From NCBI GenBank assembly GCA_051294375.1, contig CM119267.1, positions 3,159,344 through 3,223,343 of the forward strand: a DNA stretch of 64,000 nt, written 5' to 3'. Below, piece after piece: positions 1 to 11,700 of the stretch. This stretch comes from Paraspadella gotoi. Taxonomy: Eukaryota; Chaetognatha. A program made the position numbers and the translations under genes. The notes beneath the pieces are model-generated. The model made no database searches and had not been told where the DNA came from. It saw only the letters and a list, made by a program, of their open reading frames with translations. Within the stretch, counting starts at the first letter, position 1; the number at the start of each line of letters is the position of its first letter.

Positions 1-2770
1 CGGAGTGATGCTTGCGCTGAAGGTAAGGCGTCCGGTCGTAGTTGACGTAAGGGCGCGGATGTAGAACGGGATTACGCCACTGTTCGTTGAGGGACTTTGT
101 GTTGTACCACCCGTTCATTTCCACGTGGCGGGACGAAGGTAGGAGCCAGTTCGCCTTCTTGTCTTGCGATAAGGCTGGGCGTTGAAGACGGCTCCGCCTT
201 CTTGGATAGAGGCCGCTGCAAGTCGCTGGAGGATGATCCACCGCTGCCGCCCGGCCAGTTCGAGTCTTTCGTCCCCGCCAGCCGCCTTTCTTTCGTCTTC
301 CGACGCCCGTCGCAGCGCCGCCACCGGCTCCGTCGCCGCTGCCATCTTCGCCATCTCCACCGTGTCTTCTGCCACTTCTTCCTCCTTGCCATCTCCTCCT
401 GCGCCTCCGGTACCGTCACCTCCGCTGCCATCTCCCCTGAACCGTCTCCGCCTTTTCCTTTTCCTTTACCACCGCCGCCGCCGCACCGCCACCGCCACCG
501 CCTCTACCGCCACCGCGGCCACCATCTTTGCCACCACCACCACCACCGCTGCCATCACCACCACTACCATCTTTACCACCTCCTCCCTTACCTCCTCCTC
601 CTTCGCCCCCAGCGCCTTTTCCGGCTCCTTTACCAGCGCCATCTGCTCCACCCGCTCCCCCTGCTCCGCCCCGCCTCCAGCTCCATCGGCACCTGCTCCT
701 CCAGCTCCTCCAGCTCCCCGGCTCCAGCACCACGACCATCAGCACCTCCGCCAGCTCCACGCCACCTCCAGCTCCTCCACCTCCTGCTCCACCTCCAGCT
801 CCTTCTCCTCCAGCTCCACCAGCGCCGCCGGTCCTCCAGCACCTGCACCCGCACCTCCAGCTCCAGCACCTCCTGCTTCCGCACCTCCACCCCGGCACCT
901 CCGGCACCCGCACCTCCGACACCCGCACTCCAGCTCCTGCGCCTCGGCACCTGCACCTCCACCTCCGGACCTCCACCTCCGGCACCCGCACCTCCGCACC
1001 CGCACCTCCGGCTCCCCACCTCCAGCTCCTGCACCTCCGGCTCCCTCACCTCCAGCTCCTGCCACCTGCACCGCCAGCCCGTCCTGCACCTCCAGCTCCT
1101 GCACCGCCAGCTCCTGCCCCTCCAGCTCCTGCGCCACCGGCTCCTGCACCTCCAGCACCTGCACTCCAGCACCCGCAGCTCCTCCACCCCCAACTCCAGC
1201 GCCACCAGCCCCGGCACCTGCACCTCCTGCCCCTCCTGCACCTGCACCACCTCCAGCCCCCGCTCCAGTCCTCCAGCTCCAGCCCCTCCCGCCACCGCCT
1301 GCACCTGCACCACCTGCGCCACCTGCACCGGCAGCTCCAGCGCCACCCGCTCCTCACCTCCCGCGCCACCCGCTCCTGCACTCCGCGCCACCTGCACCTC
1401 CACCTCCAGCGCCACCTGCGCCTCCACCTCCGCGCCACCCGCGCCTGCGCCTCCACCAGCGCCTGCCCACCAGCTCCACCCGCGCCTGCACCTCCTTTAC
1501 CAGCACCACCGGCTCCACCTCCAGCGCCACCACCTCCTGCACCCCGCCCTTTTCCACGCCCCCCCGCCGCCCCCTTGGCGCTCTCCAACGCCCTCATCTG
1601 TTTCTCCAGTTTGTCGGCGTTGTCGTTGCCCGCCTTTTGTTTGTCCCTCTGAGCCTTCACCTCCTTGAGGGTCCGCTCGACGAGGCTGGAGCGCTCCATG
1701 CGGCCGCCGACGGAGTCGTCGTCGCCGATGATGGCCGTGGCGAGCGGATTGGTCTCCATCACGGTGTAGGTCTTGGAGAGTTCGTTGAGGTTGACGTTGA
1801 GATCCTCTTCGTCGTCCTCTTCGATTTTGTCGTCGTCGGTTTTGCCGATTCGGTTCCAGTTGCGCTTCAATGCGCGGACGGTGATCTCGGTGGAAGGATC
1901 GGTGGTGGTCGTAGTTGTCATTGTGGTCGGAACTGTGGTTGTGGTCGACGCGCCCACGGTCGAAGATTCCGTGGCTTGCGTGGTCGGCTCCTCTGCTTCG
2001 CTCTCCTCCCCTTTATCGGTCTCTTCCGCGCTGAGACTCGATTCGCGATTAAAGTTGACGTTTATCTCTTCCTGCCGCTGCATTCGCCTCGCCGCCGCAG
2101 CCGACGCTGCAGCTCTCTTCGCGCCTACCTCCTCCTCTTCCTCGAGCCCTTCCACCCTCAACGACGACCCGTCGACGCTCATCAGCCTCTCGGGAACGCC
2201 GCTTCTCTCGGCGCCCAAAAAGCGGCGGATCCTCCCCGGCGCCGCCGGATCCAGGGACAACGCTGACGAGACGATCGACGCCGACGGCGCCGTCTCCGAA
2301 GAGCTCGTCGGCTTGGACGAAGGGGGCGGCGTCCTTTCGCCGCCCTTTCTTCCTCCGACGGCCTTGACGCCGACTCCACCGCCGCCCTTAACCGACCTTC
2401 TCTTCGTCGCCGTCAAAGTCGGAGGCGGCGCTGTCGACGGTGGAATTGGCTTCCGGTTGAAGGGGAACATCTTGCGCGATTTGCTGCGAGGTCGGACGGA
2501 GCGTTTCTCCGAGGCTGCTGAAGCGGTGGAGACGTCCGCCGGCCTATCGTCCTTCGGGGAGACGATGCGACGACGAAATCGAGAAAAAATCTTCTTCTTC
2601 GGTTTCGTCGACGATTCGGACGCCAGAGACTCGGAATCTTTGGCGCTCAAGCGGCTCGTCGACTCGGAGGCGGAGGCAGAAGCGGCAGAGTCGAGGGAGA
2701 GCGAGGAGACTCGCTCTGATTTGGGAGGAACACATTTTGAGACGAAATATGTTTTTCAAGTCTCGCAATG
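1..2770 (-). CDS. Low-complexity gene, downstream exon block, open at left edge
   Basis: I do not recognise this protein. From about 2750 down to 1600 (minus strand) one frame is open. It encodes a Ser/Thr-rich, basic then acidic segment with stretches such as KPKKKIFSRFRRR and a Thr-rich run near 1960-1880. From about 1560 to 420 the DNA is an imperfect GGTGCAGGAGCT-type repeat that would encode Gly/Ala-rich protein, but the open frame changes several times. Protein-like sequence returns at about 375-170 (VAEDTVEMAKMAAATEP...) in one frame and at about 170-1 in another (NGWYNTKSLNEQWRNPVLH), reaching the window edge without a stop. The frame jumps fit either indel errors in the repeat or decay. 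No ATG opens the block, so it is probably spliced to the exon at 3027-3562. The junction phase is unresolved because no acceptor near 2720 fits exactly. The composition suggests an intrinsically disordered protein. Confidence 0.5.
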
Positions 2771-2819
2771 AAAATTGGTACAAATTGACTATTCCTTTAA
2801 TAAATAAGCATTAAGCATT

Positions 2820-2965
2820 AAGCAATCTTTCCCCCGACTTGTGACAGGCTATGACCCTGCAAGCTTTCAACCGTTTCTATGAACTGTTATACACATACAG
2901 TCAAATAGCTTGTTAATTAAATGAATGAATAATTTTTGAATAGTTTGTCCAATTTCACAAATCAC
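2820..2965. repeat. Fragment of dispersed repeat family S
   Basis: This lies in the presumed intron between two exons of the minus-strand gene. It contains a tail (TAGCTTGTTAATTAAATGAA onward) matching 6065-6125, plus an inverted piece with the GAAAGCTTGCAGGG motif seen at 5977. It is diverged and apparently composite. Confidence 0.35.
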
Positions 2966-3026
2966 ATATTTTCTAGTAGGAGTCAAGTATAATTATAAGT
3001 CCATTTTAGTTACTAAAGTTGATCAC

Positions 3027-3562
3027 CTTCCACACGACGCCATTTCCGTCACAGCATCGGTTTCGTCATCAGATTGACGTGCTGCGTCGTCGTCACAAAT
3101 TCCGCCGGTTCCCGCCGCCGCTGCCGCCCTTCGCCGCCTCTGCCGCCTTCGCCGCTGCTCCGCCGCCTTCGCCGCCTCCGCCGCCTCCGCCGCCTCCGCC
3201 GCCTCCGCCGCCGCGACGGATCTCCCCGCGGCCTCGCGCGGCGCTTCAATGATTGGCGGAACTCTGCCGATCTCGGAAGAGGAGGAGGAGTCTTCATCCA
3301 AAGCCGGCGCCGCGGCTGACGTCCCGGCGTCACTGACTTCTCCCGGCGTCGTTTGGCCCGACGTATAGTCCTCGGCGTCGCGGGTAATTTCTCCCTCGGA
3401 CGGCTCGTCGTCTTCGACCGCCGCGCCCCTTTCGACGACAGAGACCGGCGTCGGCGCCGTTCGGGTTCTCGACGCCGAATCTCGCGTCGCCGACGAGGGC
3501 GTCGAGGTGCGCGAGACGATTGGCGGCGCCGGGCGAGTTCGGACTCCGATCGATGGTTCAGT
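3027..3562 (-). CDS. Internal exon of the SEGEIT-motif gene
   Basis: The exon starts after a strong minus-strand acceptor (TCTCCTCTTCTCCAG) and ends at a donor (GGAAG|GTGATC). One frame is open throughout and codes for a Thr/Ser/Pro-rich then acidic protein containing EDDEPSEGEIT, then DEDSSSSSEIG, an Ala/Glu hexanucleotide-repeat stretch and an Arg-rich stretch. The SEGEIT motif also occurs twice in the exon at 4341-5323. The splice phases of the two exons agree (both phase 0), so I join them. Function is unknown. The protein looks disordered, with no recognisable folded domain. Confidence 0.6.
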
Positions 3563-4340
3563 CTGGAGAAGAGGAGAGATTTGTATTATTTATGTTTTGT
3601 TTATTTGTTTATGAAAGTTGCAAAATTACTTGTTTCACTATCTTTCATTTTTTTTCATTTTTTCGATTTAAAATAACTATTATTTATGATTTTATTTATT
3701 TGTTGTAAAAATTTTTGGGTTAAATATTTAAATATATTATTATTTATCTGTTTGGGATGGGGACTTTAGTGTTGTCTTGTTTTTGTTAGAAGTTGTTGAA
3801 CATATTTCATTCATTTGGATGTTCAGTAAGTTCAAATCTGGGCAACGTCATTACAAAAACATAAAACAAAATTTTCAAAAAATGACATTAGACTCGCGCA
3901 CCACAATGGAGATTTTGATTAATATTATGTAAAAAGGAAAATAAAATCGCTAATAAAACTGTTAAAAAATTTTAATGATCGCGAAAAAAAAACATTTTGT
4001 TCCCTGTTTTTTTAAAACCCGATCGCGAATTGACATCGTTTTGTTTACAAATGTAAACGAATGTAAACAAATGTATTTAAAATTTTTAACTGGAACTGTC
4101 AACATTTCTCATTTGTAAGTTTGTAACTTGTTTAATAAAACATTGGTTTTATATTCTAATTGATTTTCCCTGATTATCATTACGCATTAATAATTTTTTT
4201 TCTCTCTCTCTCTGATAAATTGAACATCTAAAGCCAATTCGCTTTTCAAGACTTCAATAAAAATCGATTCTTCTTCGTTATCTCAACCACCTCTCCCCCC
4301 CCCTCTGCCTTAACCCACTCCCCCCACCCACTCAACTCAC
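3563..4340 (-). other. Intron of the SEGEIT-motif gene
   Basis: The intron is bounded by GTGAGT at 4340 and CCAG at 3563 on the minus strand, and both flanking exons are in phase 0. Content is AT-rich with a short (TC)n run near 4200. Base composition drops sharply from the GC-rich exons. Confidence 0.55.
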
Positions 4341-5323
4341 CGACGCAGCCGACTCTCCATCTCTCGATTCTCGATTCTCCTCCAAATTCTCGACTCCCAT
4401 CATCTCGTTGTTCCAATTTCTTCCGGCGGATCCGAGTCGCGCTGCCGACGAGCGCATTCGCGGGTCGACACGAACGAAGCCTTCGCCCACGCCGTCGCCG
4501 AGGATCTCGGCCGCTTTCGAGACGGTCGGGACTGGGCGGGGGACCCGGCGGGAAGCCGTGCTAGCGGCTACGGGCGTCGAGGGGCAGACTTCGACGCGGC
4601 CGTTCGAACGGGCCGTTCGACGGACCGTTCGACGGGCCGTTCGACGGACCGTTCGGGACCGAGGATCTCTTCGGATCGAGTTTGCGCCCTTCATGCCGAA
4701 GACATCGTCGTTTCCTGTTCCACCTCAGATCTGACTTCAACGTCTCGAGGTCGACCTGAGCTCGACACCGCCACGACTCTCGATCCCCGATGGAATCCGC
4801 CGCCGCTGCCGCCGCCGCTGCCGCCTCCGGCTTCGCTCTCGCTCCCGCCTCTCGTCCTAGCCGCCCTCGGTCGGAACCTCGTCAGATTCGGCGTGGATTC
4901 GAGCCTGGAACCTACGGGTCGGGCGATGGTGCTGGAGGTTCGAGAGAGAGCCGCGTCGCTGACTCTCCCGCTGCCAAAGTCGATGCTGCTGACGCGGCTG
5001 CTGGCGACGCCGTCGGAGCCTTTGACGCTGACGACGTCGACGAGCGTCTGGGCGAGATCGTCGAGTCGCTGCGGCGAGGGTTTCTCCGCGGCGCTGCTCG
5101 ACTTTTCGCTGGCGACGCTGGCGACGTTATCGTCGCTGACGCCGCTAGCGACGTTGGCCGCGCTGCCGACGCTGCCTTCGACATTGCCGACGCTGCCCTC
5201 GGTGACGGTGGTGTCGCTGCCGGTGCCGGTGATCTCTCCCTCCGATAAAAGCGTCGACGACGAGGGGTCAGTGATTTCTCCCTCTGATAGACCAGCTTCG
5301 CTCGCTCCATCTCCCTCTTCCAT
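4341..5323 (-). CDS. First recognised exon of the SEGEIT-motif gene
   Basis: A true ATG at 5323, with an upstream in-frame stop, opens MEEGDGASEAG. SEGEIT then appears twice within the first 35 residues, followed by a Val/Ser/Ala-rich acidic region, a Gly-rich run (SEAGGGSGGGSGGG) and a terminal stop at 4691. A second frame, open from about 4720 to 4341, carries an Arg-Thr repeat (TVRRTARRTVRRTARS) and ends at a strong donor, CGTCG|GTGAGT, in phase 0 with the next exon. The two frames should be one exon or be joined by an unseen event near 4690-4740. A single-base error is the simplest explanation. No homologue is recognised. The repeated acidic motif and low complexity suggest a disordered scaffold or adaptor, which is inference only. 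Confidence 0.6.
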
Positions 5324-5972
5324 CGTAGGAGGGAGATCAATCCCTCATCTGTCCGTCTGTCTCTGTTTTTTTTTTTTACATTTATTGTGAATAAAATTTC
5401 AAACTTTTACCAACTGGAGTTCGACTTAACTCAAAAGCTTCTTTTAAGCTCCTCCGCTCACGGCTCCTCAATTTTGCTCCTCAATTTCGCTCCTCCACTT
5501 TGGAAGGTAACTGCCGAGTCTCCGCGCCGAGGGAAATTTAGTCAACATTTAATGAAGATTTTTGTTTAACAATAAATTAGAGGGAGTGGTTTAAAAAAAA
5601 AAAAAAAAGATTAGTCTCAGAGAAAAAGTAAAAAGTGGAAAAGAGGGTAAAAAGATTATCTTCTGTTGCCCCCGAATATAAACGAAAAACCCCCCGAGTT
5701 TTTTTGAAAGTTTTAATTCGGAAAAGGGAGAGAAATTCGGTAATGATTGGCCGAATGAGGGAAGACAATAGGAAGCGGAAATAAAATGGATCGATCAAGA
5801 ATTAACGTCGAAGTGGAGAAATTCACGACCAGTTGCGGGTAGAGGGGTGAACACCCTCTTCAAAACTTACAAGGGCCCGGGAAAAGCTCATGGGGCTGAA
5901 AGAATATGTATAGTACAAAATAAAAGCTTTTAAATTTTTTTGAAAAATATTATCTTTAAAAAAAAACATAGC
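5324..5972. other. Intergenic, no gene seen
   Basis: Upstream flank of the minus-strand gene. AT-rich with a poly-A run near 5594. No clear core promoter is visible. Confidence 0.4.
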
Positions 5973-6127
5973 TGATTGAAAGCTTGCAGGGACCTGCGAG
6001 ATCATTATCTTGTAAGAGTGATGGAGGCCTTAAACCTCCAAAGCCTGTTCAAAGTCAGGGGCAAGATAGCTTATTTATTAAATGAATGAAAAATTTTTAT
6101 ATTGGTTGTACCAATTTCATAATAAAT
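5973..6127 (+). repeat. Dispersed repeat family S, best copy
   Basis: The core has paired ATCTTG and CAAGAT segments around an inner hairpin (GGAGGCCTTAAACCTCC) and a GTTCAAAGTC motif resembling a box B. An AT-rich tail follows (TTATTTATTAAATGAATG, then TTGGTTGTACCAATTTCATAA). Diverged copies occur at 2820, 15742 (minus), 60437 (minus) and 60722 (minus). A SINE-like origin is possible but unproven. Confidence 0.5.
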
Positions 6128-7001
6128 GTATGATATTTATCAGGATCCAAACCTTTTTTACCATGATGTGGAGGTTTTTGATAATGGGCGGAATGAACTC
6201 GGCTTACAGGGAGGCCCGGGGCCCGCCAACCTAATTTGTGGAGGGACCCGCCTGTTCTCTACGCGCCACTGCTCACGACAGCATCGGAAGGGGCTTGGGA
6301 GCGGGGTAAATTATTTTTTTTGCGAACCCTAGAATTACGACGGGCAAATTTGGCCCAAAAAATTCCATTTGCAGTTTCCGCTTGCGGAAGCAAATCACGA
6401 CTTTGATGAGCGGAAGGAACATGAAACAATTAGCGAAAGACGTGACTAAGGAAGTCACGAATAAAAGAATTGATCACGTGAGATGGTGAATCTCGTTAGT
6501 CAGAATCTAATGACTGACTCGAGATAACTTGTTCTCATTTTTTCCCTTTTTTTCCATTTTTTTTAGTTTCGTCCCGTCTTTCACTTCTCTCACCTCTATA
6601 TGGCGAATATCTTTCTTTTTTTCCCTTTATTCTCCTAGAAAAAGATAGGAAAAAATAGGAAATGATAAGAGTATGACTATGAGAAAGCAATTGGATTTTT
6701 TTTTTTTTTATTTATTTCTTTTCCCCTTTGATTCGTTTTCAAAATATCGTTTTATCTTTTTTCTTTTATTTTCAAAAATGGTATTTCTTCTCTTTTACGG
6801 CCTTTAAATATTTTGATTCCTAGCTTGTCCTATTCCTATCTTTATCCTTCCTCATCTCTTCTTTTCTTATCTTCTTCCTATCTTTTCCAATCGGTCTTGA
6901 GCTTATTTTCCCTCGCTTCCTACCAGGCCCTCTTCTACTTCTTCCTCCTCCTCTTCCCCCTCCTCCTCATTTCGCGCTGACGAACCGGAAAAGTCGCGAC
7001 T
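6128..7001. other. Intergenic, no gene seen
   Basis: A short GC-richer patch at 6170-6300 is followed by T-rich, pyrimidine-rich DNA. No supported coding or RNA gene. Confidence 0.4.
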
Positions 7002-7806
7002 NNNNNNNNNNNNNNNNNNNNNNNNNNNNNNNNNNNNNNNNNNNNNNNNNNNNNNNNNNNNNNNNNNNNNNNNNNNNNNNNNNNNNNNNNNNNNNNNNNN
7101 NNNNNNNNNNNNNNNNNNNNNNNNNNNNNNNNNNNNNNNNNNNNNNNNNNNNNNNNNNNNNNNNNNNNNNNNNNNNNNNNNNNNNNNNNNNNNNNNNNNN
7201 NNNNNNNNNNNNNNNNNNNNNNNNNNNNNNNNNNNNNNNNNNNNNNNNNNNNNNNNNNNNNNNNNNNNNNNNNNNNNNNNNNNNNNTAACGCGACGCGTA
7301 ACGCCGCCCACGCCGCGAGCGGATGCCGGCGGCCAGCGGCGAACTGCGTCATCGGCGCCATCTGCGCCACCGACGCCATACGAGGAGTCAAACGTCTTCG
7401 CTTTCTTTTTTTCGTGACGTGACCTTTGACCTTTTGGGGGGGGGCGGAGGGAGAGGAAGAGGAGGAGGAAGAGGCGGAGGGAAAGATAGGTGATGGAATT
7501 AAGGAGAAGTTAAAAGAAGAAAAAAAGAGATAAAGAAAGATAGAGACAGACGGAGAGAGAGAGAGAGAAAGACAGNNNNNNNNNNNNNNNNNNNNNNNNN
7601 NNNNNNNNNNNNNNNNNNNNNNNNNNNNNNNNNNNNNNNNNNNNNNNNNNNNNNNNNNNNNNNNNNNNNNNNNNNNNNNNNNNNNNNNNNNNNNNNNNNN
7701 NNNNNNNNNNNNNNNNNNNNNNNNNNNNNNNNNNNNNNNNNNNNNNNNNNNNNNNNNNNNNNNNNNNNNNNNNNNNNNNNNNNNNNNNNNNNNNNNNNNN
7801 NNNNNN
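7002..7806. other. Two assembly gaps around a purine-rich fragment
   Basis: N runs at 7002-7286 and 7576-7806. The 289 bases between them are GC-rich at the left and purine-rich at the right (GGAGGAAGAGG, then (GA)n), which probably caused the assembly break. Confidence 0.95.
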
Positions 7807-8087
7807 AATTTCCGAAGGAAGGAATAAAGTGGGTAATTTATGATTCGTTCATTCGGATCCATTTTAACTCCTCCCACTTTCGATCTCATAACTGCGACCC
7901 ACGTCCATCCCCCAAAGCGTCAGATGGAATCGATCGATAGATGGCGCGAATATCAGACTTTGGGTTTGTGGTGAACGTCAGAAAATTGGGGCCCCACAGA
8001 TAGTTCTTATGTTCCTATTGTTCAATCGTCTGTATTATACGTCTTTTTAAGGCCGAAGCGCTTTCTTTCTAACGGTCAAACTATTGA

Positions 8088-8140
<53 letters not shown>

Positions 8141-8587
8141 GGCCTTAGGTCTGACCTCGACTCTTTCTCCATAAATTGGCGTCGAAGTGAATCCAATTCT
8201 GTCGCGAGTCACAATCAAATTATCTCATGCGCGCCATTTCCGTTAGAGCTCACTGCTTCACATTGTTTTGGAAAAACAAACATGCAATGGTATGAGATAA
8301 AAATGTATAAAAATAAAATAAAAATAAGAATAAAAATGTTTATTTCTTTATATTTAAAAAAAAGCTGTATTTTAAAAAGAGTTTATGAAATATCGAATTA
8401 CTTGATCTAGAGATTTTGCGTTTGAAATAGTAAAACAATTCTTTAAATCTTATTTTTGTGACAATGACATGAGAAATAAAAGTGGAGAAAAATTAAATAA
8501 TTAGGATTTGATATGAAAAGACAAAATTGTTAGTGATATCGAATTGAGACAAAGAACAGATTTGAAAATATTATTACGTCCAATTTT
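7807..8587. other. Intergenic with a (TC)n array
   Basis: Contains a (TC)n microsatellite at about 8092-8142 and AT-rich DNA after 8280. No gene seen. Confidence 0.5.
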
Positions 8588-8720
8588 TTATCGAGCCTTG
8601 ACCGGCGAAGCGGGTAAGGCTCTATAATGTTTTAGGGTTGCTTCTTTGTGAACGTAGTCGTCGTCGTCGTCGTCCGTCGTCGTCCGTCACGTGTTTTCAT
8701 ATATAAAAAACTACTACGCT
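8588..8720 (-). mobile_element. DINE/Helentron-like element, 3' end, hairpin variant 3
   Basis: Read on the minus strand: a (GAC)n microsatellite (8656-8690), then CACAAAGAAG...ATTATAGAG, then a hairpin (8593-8622, stem GAGCCTT/AAGGCTC), then TAA and a poly-A run. The order matches the copies at 30531 and 62940, with a completely different hairpin sequence. The 5' end was not found. Confidence 0.45.
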
Positions 8721-9300
8721 TTTATAGGTTTGGCTGTGACTTACCGTTTTTTTTTAAAATAAAAAATTATTATGAATTATGATAAAGTTTTACAAAAGTG
8801 TGCGATCATAGTAAGTTAAAAATTTAGATTATGGCTTTTCATCTTGAAATAGCTGTGATATTTAATATTACATTTGGATTTAAGTATTTTTTGTTTGAAT
8901 TTCCACTTCATTATGATTTACTGCAATAGCAAATGAGTTTAAAGTACCTTATAATATCCAAATTAGTATATAGAAATGCTTTAATCTAATTTACATATTG
9001 CAGTATATAATATTGAAGATGAAATTCAAAAAATTTGTTTTAAATTTTTAAATAAAAATGGGAACTCAAAGGGATTTTTTTAATGAGAAGCTATATCTTA
9101 ATTTTAATACAAATATAAATTAAATCTTTTACAAGCTGCGATTGGAAAAAATTGGAAAAATTTCCAATTGTAAACAATTGTAACATATTTTTTGCCTTTC
9201 TTTTATTTCTTTAAATTTATATAGATTTTCTATCCTATATTTGTTTTGTTGCTGCTTTTTCTGAACCTTAAAAACGAGTTCAGGTATGCAGTGCCTGTTC
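8721..9300. other. AT-rich, nothing recognised
   Basis: A+T-rich DNA without supported genes. Confidence 0.4.
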
Positions 9301-10215
9301 AGCTGGCTTCCAGCTTTCCTTCTTTCTTTCTGTCTCTTTGTCTCTCTTTTTCTCTTTCTGTCTCTCTTTCTCTCTTCTTTCTGTCTTGTCTGTCTCTCTC
9401 ACTCTGTACGATCGTTCGTTTTTTGAAAAATTTCTGATTATTTTTTTCCTTCTCAAAACTTTTATTTATCGCCATTTATTCGCGCTTTTTTTTTTCAATA
9501 AAATCCAAATTTATATCCTGAGATATAATTGGAAGAAATCTGTGTTTTCTTTTTTCTTGTTCTCTCTCTCTCTCTTCTCTCTCCTCTCTCTCTCTTATTA
9601 CTTTTTTAAAAAAAAATGAAGAATAACTTATAATGAGTATGCATTATCACATATAAATCAGCTAATGTGACCTATTATATATGCCAGCACTTTCGCCGAT
9701 AATGTATATTGCATGCATCACATTATAAAAAAAAATTGTTTTTTATTATTATTGCAACTTGGACCGGTTGGCCCACTATTGGCAATTATCTAAATATGAG
9801 GAGTTGATAAAGAGAGATATAGCTCAAATTAAACATTACTTTTTTTGTTATTTCTGATAATTTGTACTATTATGTAAATTTATAAATATTTTTAGTGTAT
9901 ATATTAATCATTTTTACTTTTTTAAATAAATTATTTGAGTTGTGATAACTATTTATAAATTAATTAAATATGCAAATATTAATTGACCTCGGTCTGGTTT
10001 CTTCCTAAAAAAAGAAAATCTTTTTTTTCTCTCTATCTCTCTTTCTCTCTCTCCTCTCCTTCTCTCTTCTCTCTCTCTCTCTCTTCTCTTCTCTTCTCTC
10101 TCTCTTTTTTTCCTTCTAAAAACTTTTATTATCGCCATTTATTCGCGAGATTTTTCGTGGATTTTTCCTTCTAAAAACTTTTATTATCGCCATATTATTA
10201 TTTTATCTCAATACA
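9301..10215 (+). repeat. Pyrimidine arrays alternating with a repeated TATCGCCATTTATTCGCG module
   Basis: TC-rich arrays at 9310-9410, 9556-9596 and 10029-10108 alternate with a module of the form CTTCTAAAAACTTTTATTATC plus GCCATTTATTCGCG. The module is seen near 9450, 10117 and 10168, with a diverged copy at 10770. The module plus an adjacent TC tract appears to be the duplicated unit. Confidence 0.5.
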
Positions 10216-10760
10216 AAATCCAAAATACAATAACTTACTTAACCTAGATTTTCCGTGGTCGTTGCGGAGCAACAAGTAAACAATGTCGAGGAACATGACC
10301 TAATAAACGCGTTACGTGTATAAAAAAAATCCAACATGAACCAATTTCACGCACGCCGTTGCGAGGTCAACGGATAACCGATATAAACGAGAGTGACCTG
10401 AATAAATGCAAGCTCGTTGGTGCGGCTATCAGGATAGAATCGGAGGAATGGCTGTTCTATTAGGTCTAGTCTCAGTCATATGTTCTTAAAATTTCGTCCG
10501 ATCATCATATACCGTAGCCTCCTACTTTCTTATTGCTGTCGTTCTTACAGAATCCAGCAGATACTGCGAGTGAGTCTACGTCAAGGAGGATCCAGAGAGG
10601 TTGTGAATTTAGCGGCATCGTGGCAGACTCTAAGACCTATCGTATCAATCGTCACTCGTCCGTCCTCTCTCGTGTCTCTCTCTCTCGATCATGAGATAGG
10701 GACTTGCGACGTGTGAAGAGTTCACCCTCTCTCTCTTCTTCTCTCATCGTAAGTGGATTG
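10216..10760. other. Unassigned, GC-richer segment
   Basis: No recognisable gene. An acceptor-like sequence (TTGCTGTCGTTCTTACAG) at about 10533-10550 precedes an open stretch, but there is no protein similarity to support an exon. Confidence 0.3.
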
Positions 10761-11045
10761 TGTTTTTCTTCCGCAAAACTGGTTTATTTATCGCCAATTA
10801 TTCCGCGATTTTTTCTGCAAAGTACAAAAGTCACAAATTTTTACATCCAGATTTTTCGTGATTTTTTTTCTAAAAATTCTGATTATTCTTTATATAAACG
10901 AGAGAGGACTAATACTGCGTTTCGTTGGCGGGAAAAACTGTTCCAGCCTCTTCCTCTCCGCTCTCTCTCTCTATTCTCTCTCTCTCTCTCTCTCTCTCTT
11001 CTCCTATCTCTCGATCTCTCTCTGCCTTCTCTTTTCACTCATAAC
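10761..11045 (+). repeat. Diverged copy of the TATCGCC module plus (TC)n array
   Basis: The module at 10770-10890 (TTATTTATCGCCAATTATTC and GATTTTTCGTG motifs) is followed by a (TC)n array at about 10964-11020, repeating the arrangement of 9301-10215. Confidence 0.45.
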
Positions 11046-11340
11046 GGCATTTGTTTGTTTTATTTTCGATGAATTTGATTCAAGCGCGTCAATTGAATCA
11101 CTATCACTGCGCATCAAATGAATGGACTATGCATCGTATCAATGAGATGATATTCATCAGATCAATGAATGACTATCATCGCAATTTCAATCATTTGATT
11201 TTCAATCACATCAGTCATTTTGTTTATCATCGCAACAATTCCCCCCGCCATTAGTCGCGTTTAATCCCATTAATTTTGTTATTCATCGACATCAATATTT
11301 GGTTATCATCGCAGTCAATCATTTGGTTACTACTGCGAAA
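11046..11340. repeat. Degenerate ATCATCGCA/TCAAT minisatellite
   Basis: Repeated TCATCGCA and TCAAT(C)ATTTGGTT words at irregular spacing of about 25-30 bp indicate an old tandem repeat. Confidence 0.4.
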
Positions 11341-11700
11341 GCGGCTCGGATCTTTATGCTTTTAAGATTTTTTTTAATAGTAATAACGTATATTTAAAAA
11401 GATTTTAATTCGCATTATCCACTAAGTGAATAACGAAAGAGGATAATATAATGGTGACTATTAGTAATACATACATCTCAGTAAATTGAAAAAACGTGCA
11501 ATAAAAAATTAAGTGATGTGTGACGAGAGTAAGAAAAGAATAAGAAAAAATTTACACTTAAAAAAGATAAGCAATTATTATGTTAAAGTATTAAAAAATA
11601 TAACAAAATATTTTGAAATCTAAGCCTGTCTACGAACCAGTAAATTTTATCTAAACATTGTTCAATGTTCAATGTTCATATTTCTGAATCAATTACGGTA
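11341..11700. other. 3' flank of the XK-like gene
   Basis: AT-rich DNA. No clear polyadenylation signal in the minus orientation close to the stop codon. Confidence 0.35.

Noticed and set aside
97-2266. Very long plus-strand frames rich in Pro/Ser/Ala opposite the SEGEIT-motif gene
   Set aside because: They are antisense shadows of a GGTGCAGGAGCT-type repeat. The minus strand has the splice sites and natural composition.
6903-7889. 328-codon minus-strand frame
   Set aside because: Most of it runs through N. The rest is purine/pyrimidine low complexity.
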